A stretch of 64,000 bases of DNA from Serendipita indica DSM 11827 (GCA_910890315.1 CAJVGD010000032.1:1-64000), one strand, 5' to 3'; numbered from the stretch's first letter, positions 1 through 12,791 are shown. Numbers and translations are program-made. Notes: generated from the sequence alone by a model not told the origin.

Positions 1-3000
1 CTAATGGCTGTCCAGTTTCCGCATCCCATAGCTGGATCGTCTGGTCACTTGAGCTAGAAAGAATTTGCAATCCATCTGGCGAGAAGCAGACGGAGTTGAC
101 ATGAATTCTGTGACCACGAAGCGCCTGGGGGAGTCCATGGTACGTCTCCTCAAGGCCTTGAGTTACCTTGAGGGTCCTCGGATACTCCTTTGCGCCTTCA
201 ATATGTAGATAGGATAAACTAGGGCTGAATGGTAATGCCGAGATATAGATATGCGGAGCACTCTCCGAGAGAGGCACCAAAGAAGCCATCATAAATCTTT
301 GAATCTCGGTTATCCGACCGCTAGTATTCTGTTCGAACTATTTATGATGTAAGCATAGCAAGACGCACAAAGGGGTAGATTTACTTACACTTCTGTGCCG
401 CATAAGGGTTCGAAGCCCATCTATCGCCCTCTGGACTCCTCCTGTTACACTCAAGACCTCCATCCAATGCAGAACGTATTGACTCCCGACTATACGTTTA
501 AGCTCTACCTCCAGTTTCTGTCGCCAGCCGTCGTCCGCTTCAGCCAAGTGGAACAACCAATGCGAGCTGGCATATCGAAGTCTCCTTGAGATGTGTTTGG
601 ATATTTTGGCCTCGAGATTTTTTATCTGTTTATTCAGATAGAATGATGACTCGATTCGGCATATGTTGAACTTGAGGCCTTCCGGCGACAAGAGGCATTT
701 GAAACACCAGGAAGCTGCTTGGCCATGGGCGTTCGAGGAGTCGATAAGGAGTTCTTTTGATATAGTGACGTTTGGCTTGACGTCACGACGTCGAAGGTAC
801 TCGACGAAAGTAGGATGCCGGAATTGAACCAAACTTGTGACCGGATCCTTCTTGAGTACGCTCCTAGGTTTTGCACCAGAAGCTCAACACTCCCGGCTAC
901 TTTGACATGTTTCGCCCAGTCCTCTAAATCGAAGACGGTGAGCGGCTCGAATGCGGCAAGTATCATGGCGAGCATTTGATACATGACGGCCCTGTATTCT
1001 TGGGCCGTACGATCCAAGATGAGATTGTATACATCATCTATGGCCCCAGGCTGATCAATAGAGACTAGGCGGTCGTATGTGTTCTCAGGGTCGATTAGAC
1101 TCGTTTCGTCCTTGAGTATTCGACACGCAGTGCTCGCCCAGATGAATAGCCCATTAGCCTTTTCGACCAATTTGTGCCTCTTTTCCTGAGAAAGCACAGG
1201 AGGCACTCCACCGAGCGATTGGTCGAATGGAGGCGATCTGTCAACGCCGATTTGATAGAAAGAGGGCGTAAAGCCTTTTCGATGATGCGGTCCGGACGAC
1301 TCGCGATGAACACGCGGAGTTTCTTGCTTTTCTGGACACCAGTAACGAGACTCTCGAGGATCTCGTGTCTCTGTGACCCAGACTTGCATTCGTCGAGTGC
1401 ATCGATGACCAAGATAACGCTTTTTTGCAGATGCTGAAGAGGATCGGTGACGAGCGTTTGGAATTGATCATTGAATGACTTTCGTACTATCGCAGGGTTC
1501 TGCTTGACGGCGCTGGCGATGTACGGTCCAAGCTCTGGAATGTACTGAGCGAGTTCTCTCGCCATAGTAGAGCAGAATTTCTCCGTATTGGACGCCTCGA
1601 TGCTTGATATAGAGAAGAAAAATTGGCCGCCTAATCTTTCTTCGCTCTTCCACTTCTGTACAGCAGACATCGCAACTGTGGATTTCCCAGAGCCAGCTAT
1701 GTCACATAGCCAGAATATGGGCTTGTCTGAAGTGTCGTCGTCGGCCCACCGCCAGATTGTCTCAAGGACGGCTTCGCGAGTCCCTTGAAGGCAGGGACTA
1801 TGAACAGAGGATGAGACGAAGGTCGAAATTGGCAGATGTAATATGAAGGAGATATCGTCTGAAATTCCTTAGCATGCATCAGTGCCACGCTAGGTGCAAC
1901 TTACCCGGCTGCACGATAGGTCCTCCCTTGGCAGCGACTGCGTCTAGATTAGCGAACATCGTAGATAGAGGAATATTTACTCACCACGCATGTTCTCCTC
2001 CCTAAACCATTTGTCAAGTTGCTCATTGGAGGCATTGTTGGCGTAATTCTCAAGATAATAGAGTACCGTTTTGTAGTCGTCACTCTCGGGACTAGGGAAT
2101 CTGACCAAATCGCGATGATTGCTGTGGAGTGCAATTGTTTCGGCTTTGGCATCACCAGCGATGGACGCTGAATGAGAAGGAACGTTCTATGCTGAGTCAG
2201 AGCGAAGTCATGTATATAGACAGGTTGCACCAAGCAGCGTCCTTTTTCCACTCTCCAACGTGGCCTCGTACTCCGCGTGGAAAAATACGGTGTGAATCTT
2301 ATGGCCAAATCGGACGTAGAAACTCTGCACGGTGATAAGTTCGGATGAGTTTGCTCGAAGGTCCTTGAGGATTACGTCTGTCGTTTTCATGTGAGCAGAT
2401 AAAAATTGGGTGAATGTCTCAATGAAATCGCTTTCCACGCCAGAGTGCGGGGTGCCGAAGAATAATATCGCGTGGGTCGAGACGAGAATGTTCCGGAGGT
2501 CACACTTGGAATCCAGCTGCTGATTATTGCATTCAACGAGTGCCTAAGAGGACGTCAGCGGGCAAGGAACGGCATAGGTCTCAACAGACCCATTTGAGAA
2601 TGATCCCTCCCAAGTCGTGCGCAACGAAAATGATCGGACGCTAATGGTAATTTAGAAAGAGGATCAACAACAGGCATTCACTCACCCGAGGGGTATCTTT
2701 ACGCTTCCGCGAAATATCCTGGGCTAGTTTTACGGCCTGCTGGCGCATATTGAGCGTCGATACGCATTCCTCATTCTGAGTATCGGCGTCATATCCATAC
2801 GTGAGCACTCGGGCGTGGCGCAATGAGGACGGCAGGAGGTCGCGTAACCAAAGGGTTCCACTATCTGTCGTCCAGGATTTCTCTCTGTGACCATTTAAGC
2901 CGTGAATGGCGATGATGCTCAAGCCAAGGTCAGCGGCGACCAGCCCAAGGGCAGAGAGACGACTTACTCGACAATGGGATTGATACCCGGTGATATTTCC

Positions 3001-3035
3001 AGGACTCCATAATGTTTTGTCTCGGGTTTAGGCAT
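1..3035 (-). pseudogene. NACHT-WD40 NLR with hydrolase-like N-terminus, decayed and cut by window edge (locus A)
   Basis: Same exon plan as the intact receptor at 7683-12648. A 68-nt first exon (2968-3035) is followed by a 232-nt exon (2686-2917) coding [15 protein letters not shown], a 51-nt exon (about 2590-2640) with AHDLGG, then FFGTPHSG, the NACHT (GSGKST near 1690, IDALDECKS near 1400), FRHPTFVEYLRRR (about 800), and the first WD40 repeat running off base 1. It is broken by three lesions. The exon 4/5 junction near 2231 no longer keeps phase. A net 43-nt deletion near 1210-1225 removes the DTSHRDNIEDIATYVH-equivalent segment and shifts frame. One base is missing near 866 between LVQNLG and the LKKDP motif. 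In the family these proteins are STAND-type sensors. Whether a shortened transcript persists cannot be seen. The 3' end lies outside the window. Confidence 0.85.
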
Positions 3036-3164
3036 ACGGACGTGCCACGTTCCGTTCCGGGATATTCAGGCGCAATGGCGAATTTGGGTGAATCACTGGT
3101 ATCGGTCAGGTGCTGGAAGCTCGTGGCGTAGTCCTAGCTTTACGCCTAGTCTGACGAGGCAAGG

Positions 3165-3202
3165 AAAGGTTGGGAACAAGACTTGTTTCTTGTGAGCGGA
3201 GG
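3165..3202 (-). promoter_or_regulatory. Conserved upstream block of NLR locus A
   Basis: A stretch beginning aaaggttgggaacaag and ending gagcggag lies about 130 nt upstream of the start of locus A. It closely matches a block at 12792-12828, about 144 nt upstream of locus B. A weaker match (aaaggtcaggaccag) lies near 32956 upstream of locus M. Shared non-coding sequence at a fixed distance suggests a retained promoter element, although recent duplication alone could explain it. Confidence 0.4.
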
Positions 3203-4680
3203 TTTTCTAGCCTGACAGAAGACGGCCAGCGAAGAGAGTTGAAAATGATAATCGCGGGTCGTCCATTCGGGGTAGGGCCCTCCCCCTTTTCCGATTCTAT
3301 AGAAATCAAACCATTATGGTTGTGAAGAATATGCATATCCTGGGGCTTACACCTGAAATCAAATTCATTGCCGTATTCCGAGGTTGGAAACGTAGTGTCA
3401 AAGTGGCGCGTTTGGCTTCTGATCAGCGTTGCTCTAATCGAGATCGGGGATAGGTTTGCACCTACTATTGAGCCCGCGCGGCAATATACAGAGAGTATCA
3501 CTTCAAATATGGCCATAAGGAAGCACTCTCATATCTCGGTTGAGTTCACTAGGCATCATTCCGGGCCTCGCGCGCGCGGATGGTTACATACTGGATATAA
3601 TTTGCACTAGGTCTTGCTTTGGTGAGCCCCACTGTCTTGCTGCTTCTCCAGTGTCCTATCCCAGCAAACGTCAACATCTGAATCTGGCAGCGACATTTGC
3701 ATTTAGCTCTTACCTTGCTGATTGCGTCACACCTCGAAACACGCGTTAGGTGCACCCCATTACTTGGCATGTAACAGCACCCGAACGGACGATCGGGGCG
3801 TGGTTGAAGAATTGTGATGATATGGAATGACGTCTAGTCGTTGAGAGCGATATGTAATTGGCAAAACAGTCGCGTGGCTCGCCAACAAATACTCATGGGA
3901 AATGAATAGCTGAGCCTCAAAGGTTTACCCGCCGCGAGGAAGTCCTCCATCTCTTCGACGAGCTGCGCACCTCCAGTTTACATTTCGGCGTCATTATTTC
4001 GGAGCTGCGCATGCAAAGTAATCGAATCGACTACGAATTGATCCATCATTATTTGTCGCTTGACGGAGCCTGGCATGTCGTTGCGGGTCGTAACTTGTCA
4101 TGCGTACATTGCCGACAATCTCTCTACACTATAGGGCAATAACCCGTCCTTTTATGCGAATGTACCTGGTTTCAGCTTGTCGTGAGGAGAATGAGTGGCG
4201 CGGACGAAGGGTTCTCTGTAAAGAGCTTCTGGACGAGCTTGTGAGTCGGATGGAGTATAGGATCGCTGCCTTTAATGTATACTAGAAACATCAGATACGC
4301 TTTTTAGAACGCAGGGGGAGACATACACGCGGGGATCATGACAAAAGACGGAGACTGGCGGGAGTGTCTCACGTGTGAGAGACTTGATCATCGGAAACTC
4401 CCTCAGCTTGCTTGTGCTCTAACGGTTCATATCTTGGTGTAGACGAGACGCCAAATATTCTGTTCCGGATGAGCCCAGAGTGTTGACGAGGATGAAACGG
4501 GAACTTGCCATATTTTCTAGGACTCGAACACGTTTATGACGAGGGTGAAGTGAATAGATACAAGGATAATGGTGTGGAGGTTTAGACACACGCCGCTGAG
4601 CTTTCGAGCTGACTTGCTACGTAGTCGGTCCGAAGGAAGCCTCTCAACTACTCAGCATCCGCTATCCATGAAAATTTCTC
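3203..4680. other. No gene recognised
   Basis: Only short unrelated open frames occur, with no recognisable domain. The stretch corresponds in position to 12.83-13.8 kb, between locus B and its E2 gene, and is probably the diverged intergenic part of the duplicated NLR-E2 block. Confidence 0.5.
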
Positions 4681-4689
4681 TCCACGATA

Positions 4690-5340
4690 GTTTAGCCTCA
4701 TTGGGACGTCAAACTACGTTCGCAAATCAGATGCGAGGTTGAGAAGGTCCCAGGAAAAGCGCATCACCTATCTTCAAAGCCCAATGCTTCGAACTGCTGG
4801 ACATGAGCAACGTTGAGACTTGCGACGGCGATTTCGTTGACGACTGGAGCTTTCTCCGCCAGCATCCCTGCCATTCTTGCCATCGCCAGTCGCCTTTTCC
4901 TCGCCCTCGGTATTTCCCGATATCGCCTTTGTCTCCATTGGTGGCGCACTATTGTAGATTTCGGCCCAATATCGCGCAGTGCCATTGAAGTTCCCATCAA
5001 CTTGTCATACAATGCTTTTGCTGCCTCTGCATCCTGGAGATCTGTTGGCTCGGGACTACGAAGGAGACTTAGAGGGAGACCGTGGCGCTGTCGAGGTCGA
5101 GCATGGGCGGCTAGACGTCTCTGAGAAAGTCGAGAGATGGCTCTGATCCAGAGGTGACATTTGGACGATAGAGCTTCCTCACTGAACACGAAACTGGACG
5201 TGATTGCTGATGAACATGAGATCCGCCAAGCTACCCGGGAAGTGCGGGAGCCAGTTGTCGCCGATACCTGATGATTCTAGACGCTGGTTCTGCTCCAAAA
5301 TCTGTAAAAAAAAGGTAGGGAAAGCGGGTCTGATGTCAGC
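4690..5340 (-). pseudogene. E2 ubiquitin-conjugating enzyme (UBC1 type) relic
   Basis: Minus-strand translation retains SLLRSPEPTDLQDAEAAK, APVVNEIAVASLNVAHVQQ and FEALGFE. These match the C-terminal half of the catalytic UBC fold and the start of the UBA domain in the intact E2 at 13828-14673. The active-site segment GAICLDIL and the conserved core before it are not readable. An upstream stretch (about 5200-5340) still resembles the first-intron region of the intact copy. The position relative to NLR locus A mirrors the intact E2 beside locus B, so this is most likely the decayed partner in a duplicated block. Confidence 0.8.
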
Positions 5341-5399
5341 ATCCAAAAGCTCGATGCCAACTGGGTGTGTGAATCGATTACCAGACATCAACCTTGGAT

Positions 5400-6690
5400 T
5401 TTATAAGTAGATTTCGACTTGTTATCGCCATGTTCTTCTACGAACTCGGTGCGGGCCGGCCCAGCGGATGTTGTGGACAAGGTTCAACTATTCGAAACTT
5501 GGATCTCACCAGCTCATTCGGTCATCCAGTCAGCAGCGGCTTTTGTCCAGAAGACAGTTTAGCTCGTAGTAAGTGCACTCAATGCCGCCCACACTCGTCG
5601 TACTGAAGCAGTCCAAGCCCTCGCGAGCTGCCTAGACCGCATACACTATTGTGCACTATTTTGTTCACGAATCCTTGCCTTATCCTTCTTCCTAATGGAA
5701 TAGCGGTACGCTGGACCTCTGAGGCGACACGCGACTGGGTGATGATCGCTGATGACATTAGCCCTCAATACAAGGAGTCAGCAAGGGCTTACGCCTCTTC
5801 CACAATGAAGACAGACGTGCTCAAGTCCACTCCGGATTTCGTGCGTGTCAGTCGCACCGTTGGAGCGGAGTCATCTGTCGCTATGTGTATCATATGACTA
5901 CACACCCATATGTTTGTATTGTCAACCACTAAGAACGGGGTGATTTATGTCATCTAGATCGCAAATGTAAACTTACTCAAGTCAACTCGGCGTACAGATA
6001 GTTTATCAAGCGCGAAATGCCTGTACTCTCAGCTTACTCCCGACTTGGTCAAGCGCATCCTCCTCTTCTCACTTCGTCGCTCGGGACCGTATACAGTCCA
6101 TTTCAACCTGTGAAACTACAGATGGCGATTGCCTTTGCCATGAACTAGACTATGTCGCGATACTCCCAGGCCCTACCCGTTCATAGCCCTTCGACTTTCG
6201 ACGCTAATCGAGAGGTCGTTCTGTTAGCTATGTTTGTCGTAATATGAAAACTCAACTTCAAATTGCCTAAACAGTCGCAATCTTAGAAGGTTCGAGCGTG
6301 CACGCTTGGTCTTTTATAGCGCGCGCGTAACAGAACTGGGAGGATGACGAAGATGCGGGTAAGTTGACTAGTGCTACTACACTCCCAAGGGAAGGCAATA
6401 TTACAAATGGTGGAAAATGCAAGGTTACTCTTTGGCGAGTTGGGTCGCGTGGGATCCTATTCGCAGATGAGACGACCAAGATGAACCTGTGATAATGTGA
6501 GCATTCTCCAGAGACTTAAGCAGCAATTAAAACCTCTCGTTGTGCCTCGATATTGTCGCCCGGGCGATCCAGTTGGTATTTCCTAATCGGCAAGACGTTT
6601 GACGCAGGGTACTGCGGGACTATTTTACCCATCACCATTCGTATTCATGGAATTTGTTTACTGACAATGCTAATGACTCTATCAAGTCGC
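5400..6690. other. No gene recognised
   Basis: Short open frames on both strands show no family resemblance and no consistent exon structure. I see nothing I can support here. Confidence 0.5.
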
Positions 6691-7061
6691 TATTCGGCCT
6701 CTATCCCAACATTTGTCCAAGAGGTTCCACATTGGAAATTGGTGAAATCAAGTTGGGTGGCACGAGAGGAACTTGTTGTTGGAACAGTGCGAAGAAGGCG
6801 CGAATGGAATATTCCATGTCGATTGTCAGGCAGTACCCAGAAGAGTTACTTGCCGCCGGAGTGTACCCAGCCATTGTCCATAAGAAAGCAATTCTTGAAT
6901 CCAGGAACAGAGATGCAGGAGGAAACACGGGTCTTGCAGCATCTCATACCGATCGTCAGACAGTAGTCGTTTCTTGAGATGATTGCGTGCCGTTTATCGT
7001 AGTCCCTCAGAGGTTGCCCTGGTGAACATGAGCACGTACAAACTCTTGTATAGACCATCAA
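6690..7061 (-). pseudogene. Orphan C-terminal tail of a WD40 NLR
   Basis: Minus-strand frames read VPGFKNCFLMDNGWVHSGGK, then after a stop FWVLPDNRHGIF, then a diverged FQ-W end. The same order occurs in the last exon of locus B (VPGIEPCYLLEDGWVCS, FWVPPEYR, LDFTDFQCG) and of locus M ([37 protein letters not shown]). It resembles locus M more than its neighbour B. No WD40 repeat lies directly upstream, so it is a detached 3' fragment, with at least two in-frame stops. Confidence 0.75.
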
Positions 7062-7682
7062 TCCAAGTTGTAGACCGATGTCGCATTGCTCCGCGTCGCA
7101 GCTCGCTCGCCCAAGTCACCGTTAGTCCCACCATATCTAGGACGATATCTCGCCTCGTCATCCGACATCACATCGAGTCTAGTCACGGTGGGAAGATGAT
7201 GAACGGAACTAAGAGGAGGTAACGCAGGAGGCCGTGTGGGCTCTCCCGAGAAATCTTGCCCAAGATGGATCAGTCTACGAGAGAGAGTGAGAGCTCTGGG
7301 CGCTTTCGGCGGAAATGTGAGACGCGGACGCTCACACTACTTTTGCTTACAGAGGCGGAGGCAAGATGCGTTATATGGTTTCGAGACTATAAAACCGCCT
7401 ACGGCCTCAGTACGCGTGGAGAATCTTGCTCGGTGGATCCAGTCAGGACTAATCAGCTGTGCAGTTAGTGTTGGCGGATGATTTTTCTACGAATATATTA
7501 CGTTTCATCCCCCTATTTTGTTGAAAACCAATAGATACCTCCGATATGTACCATTCCTAGGAGCCACTACTATCCGACACTCGTTTGTCGCTGACAGGTC
7601 TCTACCTACTTTCACAAGCTAGTGTCCAATACGCAAGGTGCTATTCAATAGCAATACTACTATTCACTCGCTATTTGGCATC
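7062..7682. other. No gene recognised
   Basis: This is the 3' flank of NLR locus B. The open frames present are short and overlap one another without recognisable domains. Confidence 0.5.
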
Positions 7683-10600
7683 CTATAGAACATTCACCCA
7701 GGATGGTCCACATTGAAAATCAGTAAAGTCAAGCTTGACAATCTGTGGCAACCTCGCCTCTGGTATGCATAGGAGGGAACGCAGGTCTTTCAGACTGGCC
7801 CGATACTCAGGCGGTACCCAGAAAAGGTACTTGCTCATGGAGCACACCCAACCATCCTCCAAAAGATAGCACGGTTCGATTCCAGGCACAGCAATGGGTA
7901 GAAAAGTACCCGGTTGCACCACACAGAGAGGAGCCCCATGGTCTTTGGCTCCTGGCTCCAGGGACTCCACACGCATATCTAACGGTAGTGGTGAGATGCT
8001 GAGAATAGAAAGGAGGATAAGCCGAGCTGGCACTTACAGTTAGCTACATCCCACAGCCTAACAGTGCCATCAGACGAGCCAGAGCAGACTCTCAGCCCAT
8101 CTCGCGAGAATGCGACACTCGTGACCCAATCTGTGTGACATAGAAGTGGCTCTCCCAATGGATTACCAGTTTGTGCGTCCCATAACCTAATCGTCTGGTC
8201 ACGCGAGCCCGAGACGATTCGCAACCCATCTGGCGAGAATGCGACGCTCCTGACCCAATGCGTATGACCTCGAAGTGGCTCTCCCGTTGGTTGGCCAGTT
8301 TGTGCGTCCCATAACCGAATCGTGCGGTCATCCGAGCCAGAGACGATTCGCAACCCATCTGGCGAGAATGCGACGCTCCGGACCCAATCTGTATGACCTC
8401 GAAGTGGGTTTCCCATTGGTTGACCATTTTTTGCGTCCCATAACCTAATCGTGGCGTCATCCGAGCCAGAGACGATTCGCAACCCATCTGGCGAGAATGC
8501 GACACTCTTGATCGAATATGTATGACCTCGAAGTGGGTCTCCCATTGGCTGACCAGTTTGCGCGTCCCATAACCTAATCGTGTGATCATCCGAGCCAGAG
8601 ACAATTTGCAACCCATCTGGCGAGGATGCAATGCTTGTTATCTGATATGTATCGTCTCGAAGTTGATTTTTTGAGATTGCCTGTGTCATTGTATTCCAGC
8701 GTCGCTTGACGTCGGCAGCCAAGCGAGGGAGGATGTGCCTGCCATCTGCTGGGAATATAGCACTTCTCGCATAGTTACGACCTGTGAGCACCGTGGTTGA
8801 TATGTTACTACCCACGACCCACAGCCTAACTGTGCGGTCTGCCGAGCCGGAGACAATTTGCGACCCATCTGGTGAGAATGCGACGCTCATGACCCGATCT
8901 GTATGACCTTTGAGTGGCTCTCCCATTGGTTGACCAGATTGCGCGTCCCATAACCTAATCGTGCGGTCATCCGAGCCAGAGACGATTCGCAACCCATCTG
9001 GCGAGAATGCGACGCTCCTGACCCAATCTGTATGACCTAGAAGTGGCTCTCCTATTGGTTGACCAGTTTGTGCATCCCATAACCTAATCGTGTGGTCATG
9101 CGAGCCAGAGACGATTCGCAACCCATCTTGCGAGAATACGACGCTCCTGACCACATATGTATGACCTCGAAGTGGCTCTCCCATTGGTTGATCAGTTTGT
9201 GCGTCCCATAACCTAATCGTGCAGTCATGCGAGCCAGAGACGATTCGCAACCCATCTGGAGAGAATGCGACACTCGTGACAGAATCTGTATGACCTTGAA
9301 GTGGCTCACCCAATGGTCGGCCAGTTTGCGCGTCCCATAACCTAATCGTGTGGTCATACAAGCCAGAGACGATTCGCAACCCATCTGGAGAGAATGCGAC
9401 GCTCGTGACCCAAGATGTATGACCTCGAAGTGGCACTCCCATTGGTCGACCAGTTTGTGCGTCCCATAACCTAACCGTGTGGTCATGCGAGCCAGAGACG
9501 ATTCGCAACCCATCCGGCGACAATGCGACGCTCGTGACAGAACCTGTATGACCTTGAAGTGGCTTTCCTAATTGCTGGCCAGTTTCCACATCCCATAACC
9601 GAACCGTCTTATCCGAGGAGCTGGAAACGATTCGGTGTCCATCTGGGCTGAACGAAACAGCCATTACACTATCGTCGTGGCCATCAAGTCGTTGGGGCGG
9701 CTCTGGATACGCTTCCGCATGCCCTCGAGCCACTTTGAGGGTCTTTGTGTATTTAACGGCGGCATCCATATGAAGATGAGATTTCCGAGGGCTGAAAGGT
9801 ATTCCCGAGATGTAAATATGTGCAGCGCTCTCTTGGAGAGGCACCAGAAAAGTTATCATGAAACGTCGCATATCAGTGATCCGGTTCCTAGTATCTGCTT
9901 CGAGCTATCTAAGGAGTTATTCTCTTGAAAGATGGTACTGGATAACTTACACTGTGGTAGCGTGCAATGGATCGGAGGCCGGATATCGCTCGGATTACTC
10001 CACCTGACGCGCTCAAAACTTCCATCCAGTACAAGGGGTATGGGCTCCTTATCACACGCTGGAGCTGTTGTTCCGATTGTTGTCGCCAGCTGTCGTTGGT
10101 TTCGGCCAAATGGAACGACCAGTGCGAACTGGCATATAGAAGTCTCCTTGAGATGAAATTCGATACTCTGGTATCGAAATCCGGTATCTGTCTATTCAAG
10201 TAAAACGATGACTCGATTTGGCATATATTGAACTTGAGACCGTCTGTCGGCGATACGAGGCATTTGAGACACCAGGACGCCAGTTGACCATGTACATTTG
10301 AAGCGTTCACATTGAACTCCGTCAGGCCATCAACGTTTGGAATGATGCGGCGGCGTCGAAGGTATTCGACAAAGGTGGGATGGCGAAAGTGGATCAGTCT
10401 CGTGGTTGGATCCTCCTTGAGCGCGCTTCCAAGGATTTGCATCAGCGCTTTCGCGCTTCCACCTATTCCTGCATGTTTGACCAAGTCATCAAGATCACTG
10501 ACGGTGAGCGGCTCGAACGCTATAAGTAGGATAGCGAGCATTTGATGGATTACTGCCTTGGATGCTTGCCCGGCTCTCTCAAACAGGAGATCGTATACGC

Positions 10601-12648
10601 CGTCTATTGCACCGGGCTGATCGATCGAGAGAAGGCGATCATATATACGGTCCGGATCGATGATAGTCGTTTTGTCCTGGAGTATTCGGCAAACTGTACT
10701 CGCCCAAATGAACAGCCCGTTGGCTTTCTCGACCAGTCTGTGCCTCTTCTCAGGCGGAAGCACATTATCCAGTGACTGATGAACATATGTTGCGACATCG
10801 TCCATGTTATCCGGATAATTGGTGTTATGGAGTCGATCCGTCAGGCCATCTGTCAACCTGTCTCTGATTGAGATTGGTTCCAGGGCCTCCTGAATAACAG
10901 GATCCGGCCGGCTCGTGATAAATATTCGAAAGCATCTACTCTCCTTCACGGCATCAGTGAGAGTCTTGAGAATTTCTTTTCTCTGTTGCTGAGATTTGCA
11001 TTCGTCGAGGGCGTCGATAACAAAGATGACGGGTTTTTGCCGGTGCTGGACAGAATCGCTGATGAGTGTTCTGAACTGCTCATCAGAGGGGCATCCTAGG
11101 ATAGCAGGATTCCGCTTCACGGCTTCGGCTACGTGCGATGCAGCATCGGGAATGCGTTGAGCTAGCTCTCTCGCAATGGTGGAACAGAACTTCTCCGTAG
11201 TCGAGCCCTCACTGCTTGCAATGGAGAAGAAGAACTGGCCACCCAGGATCCCTTCCTTCTTCCACCTCTCCGCTGCGGACATTGCGACAGTCGATTTTCC
11301 AGAGCCGGCTATGTCGCAAAGCCAGAAAATTGGCTTCCCTGATGTATCATCATTGGCCCACTGGGAGATTGCCTCAAGAACTGCCTGACGTGTTCCTTCG
11401 AGACACGTATTATGGACAGAGGATGGGACGAAAGCCACCATTGGCAGCTGAAATATATAGGACATGTCGGCTTGAAGCTGTTAGTAGGCGTAGTGTACAC
11501 AAGGCGGTACCATACCAGATTGGGGGATAGTTCCTCCCTTTGCAACGACTGTTTGTACTTCAACAACATGTCTTACATGAATGTGATACGAACCTCGCAA
11601 TCTGTCCTCTGTGATAAATTTGCCATGCACCGACTGTAACGCGTTGTCGAAATGGTCCTTGAGATAATAGAGCACCGTTTTATAGTCGTTGCTCTCGATC
11701 GTCTGGAACCTCACCAGATTTTGGTGATCAGCAGGGAGCACGACCGCTATGGCATTTCGGTCGCCGGCGATGACTGCTGAGTGATAGGGGACCCTCTATG
11801 TCCCATTCAGTACTGTAAATAGTCCGAAGCGGTTTACTGACCACATTTTCCCCCTTTCCATCAATCGTAGTCTCGTATTCCTCACAAAAGAATATGCTCT
11901 GTATTGTCTCACTCGCCGCGATATACAAGCTCTGTATATTCTCGAGTTCAGAAGAGTGACTCTTGAGATCCTTGATTATTATGTCTGTCGTCTTCATGAA
12001 CGCTGCTGCCAATCGATTGATTGTTCCAAGAAGGGTGCCTTCCATGCCGGAATGTGGAGTTCCAAAAAATAGAATCGCATGGGTAGATACGAGAACGTCT
12101 CTGAGTTCGCCCTTTGATGTTAGGCTCTGATTATGGCAGATGACGAGTGCCTGCGCGAATGTCAACACGAGATTGCGCCGGGTCTCATCTGACGAACCCA
12201 TTTGAGAATGATACCTCCCAAATCATGCGCTATAAAGATGATGGGACGCTAATGGTGAATCAGCAGACAGGTCGACAAGCAACAGACACCACTCACTCGA
12301 GGCACCTCTTTACGTTCCCGCGAAAGGGCTCTAGCTAGTCCCTCAGCATGTCTACGCATTGTTTGCGTCGATACGCATTCATAACTCTGAGTATCGGCGT
12401 CATAACCATAGGTAAGGACTCGGGCGTGGGGCAAAGACGTTGGCAAGAGGTCGCGTAGCCAAAGAGTCCCATCCTCCGTTGTCCAGGTCTTCTCTCTGTG
12501 ACCATTCAAGCCATGTATGGCGACGATACTGGGGCAGCGAACTCAGTGGCTCTCTAGGACCTCAAGCGGCGGTTTCTTACTCGATAACAGGATCAATCCC
12601 GGTTGATAATACGAACAGCCCAAGGTCTTCAGTCTTTGATTTTGGCAT
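7683..12648 (-). CDS. NACHT-WD40 NOD-like receptor with alpha/beta-hydrolase-like N-terminus (locus B, intact)
   Basis: Nine exons give a continuous frame of about 1525 residues: 12581-12648, 12297-12528, 12198-12248, 11842-12150, 11594-11795, 11516-11548, 9951-11470, 8038-9904, 7683-7978. The start is the ATG of MPKSKTEDLG; all phases agree. Residues about 20-290 resemble the SesB-like hydrolase domain of fungal NLRs ([34 protein letters not shown]), but the nucleophile elbow reads AHDLGG, with Asp where Ser is usual. The NACHT follows, with Walker A GSGKST (about 351), Walker B VIFVIDALDE (about 450) and TSRPD. Thirteen WD40 repeats and a separate tail exon (DGWV, FWVPP, DFTDFQCG) complete it. 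By family knowledge this is a cytosolic STAND sensor: WD repeats bind a ligand and NACHT oligomerises. The ligand is unknown. An E2 gene lies 1.2 kb away. Confidence 0.9.
8038..9685 (-). repeat. Thirteen WD40 repeats, about 129 nt each, in locus B
   Basis: Each unit reads like GHTxxVxSVAFSPDGLRIV followed by SGSxDxTIRLWDAQTGQP. Repeats 1-6 and 9-13 are close to consensus; unit 7 diverges at its end and unit 8 is strongly degenerate (GRNYARSAIFPADGRHIL). The degenerate unit in the middle suggests two roughly seven-bladed propellers. Units differ mostly at the residues after GHT and around SGSxDx. Confidence 0.9.
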
Positions 12649-12791
12649 GGGTTGGTTTTCACTCGCGATGGCTGGCTCTTAGTTGCTGGTTTGTCGGGCG
12701 TTTTAATCAATGAAAATGCGGTCCGTATGGATCCACGAGTGTTGGGAATCCTTTACTGTACCTCCTTCGCTCCGGTTTTGATCGCCAAAGT

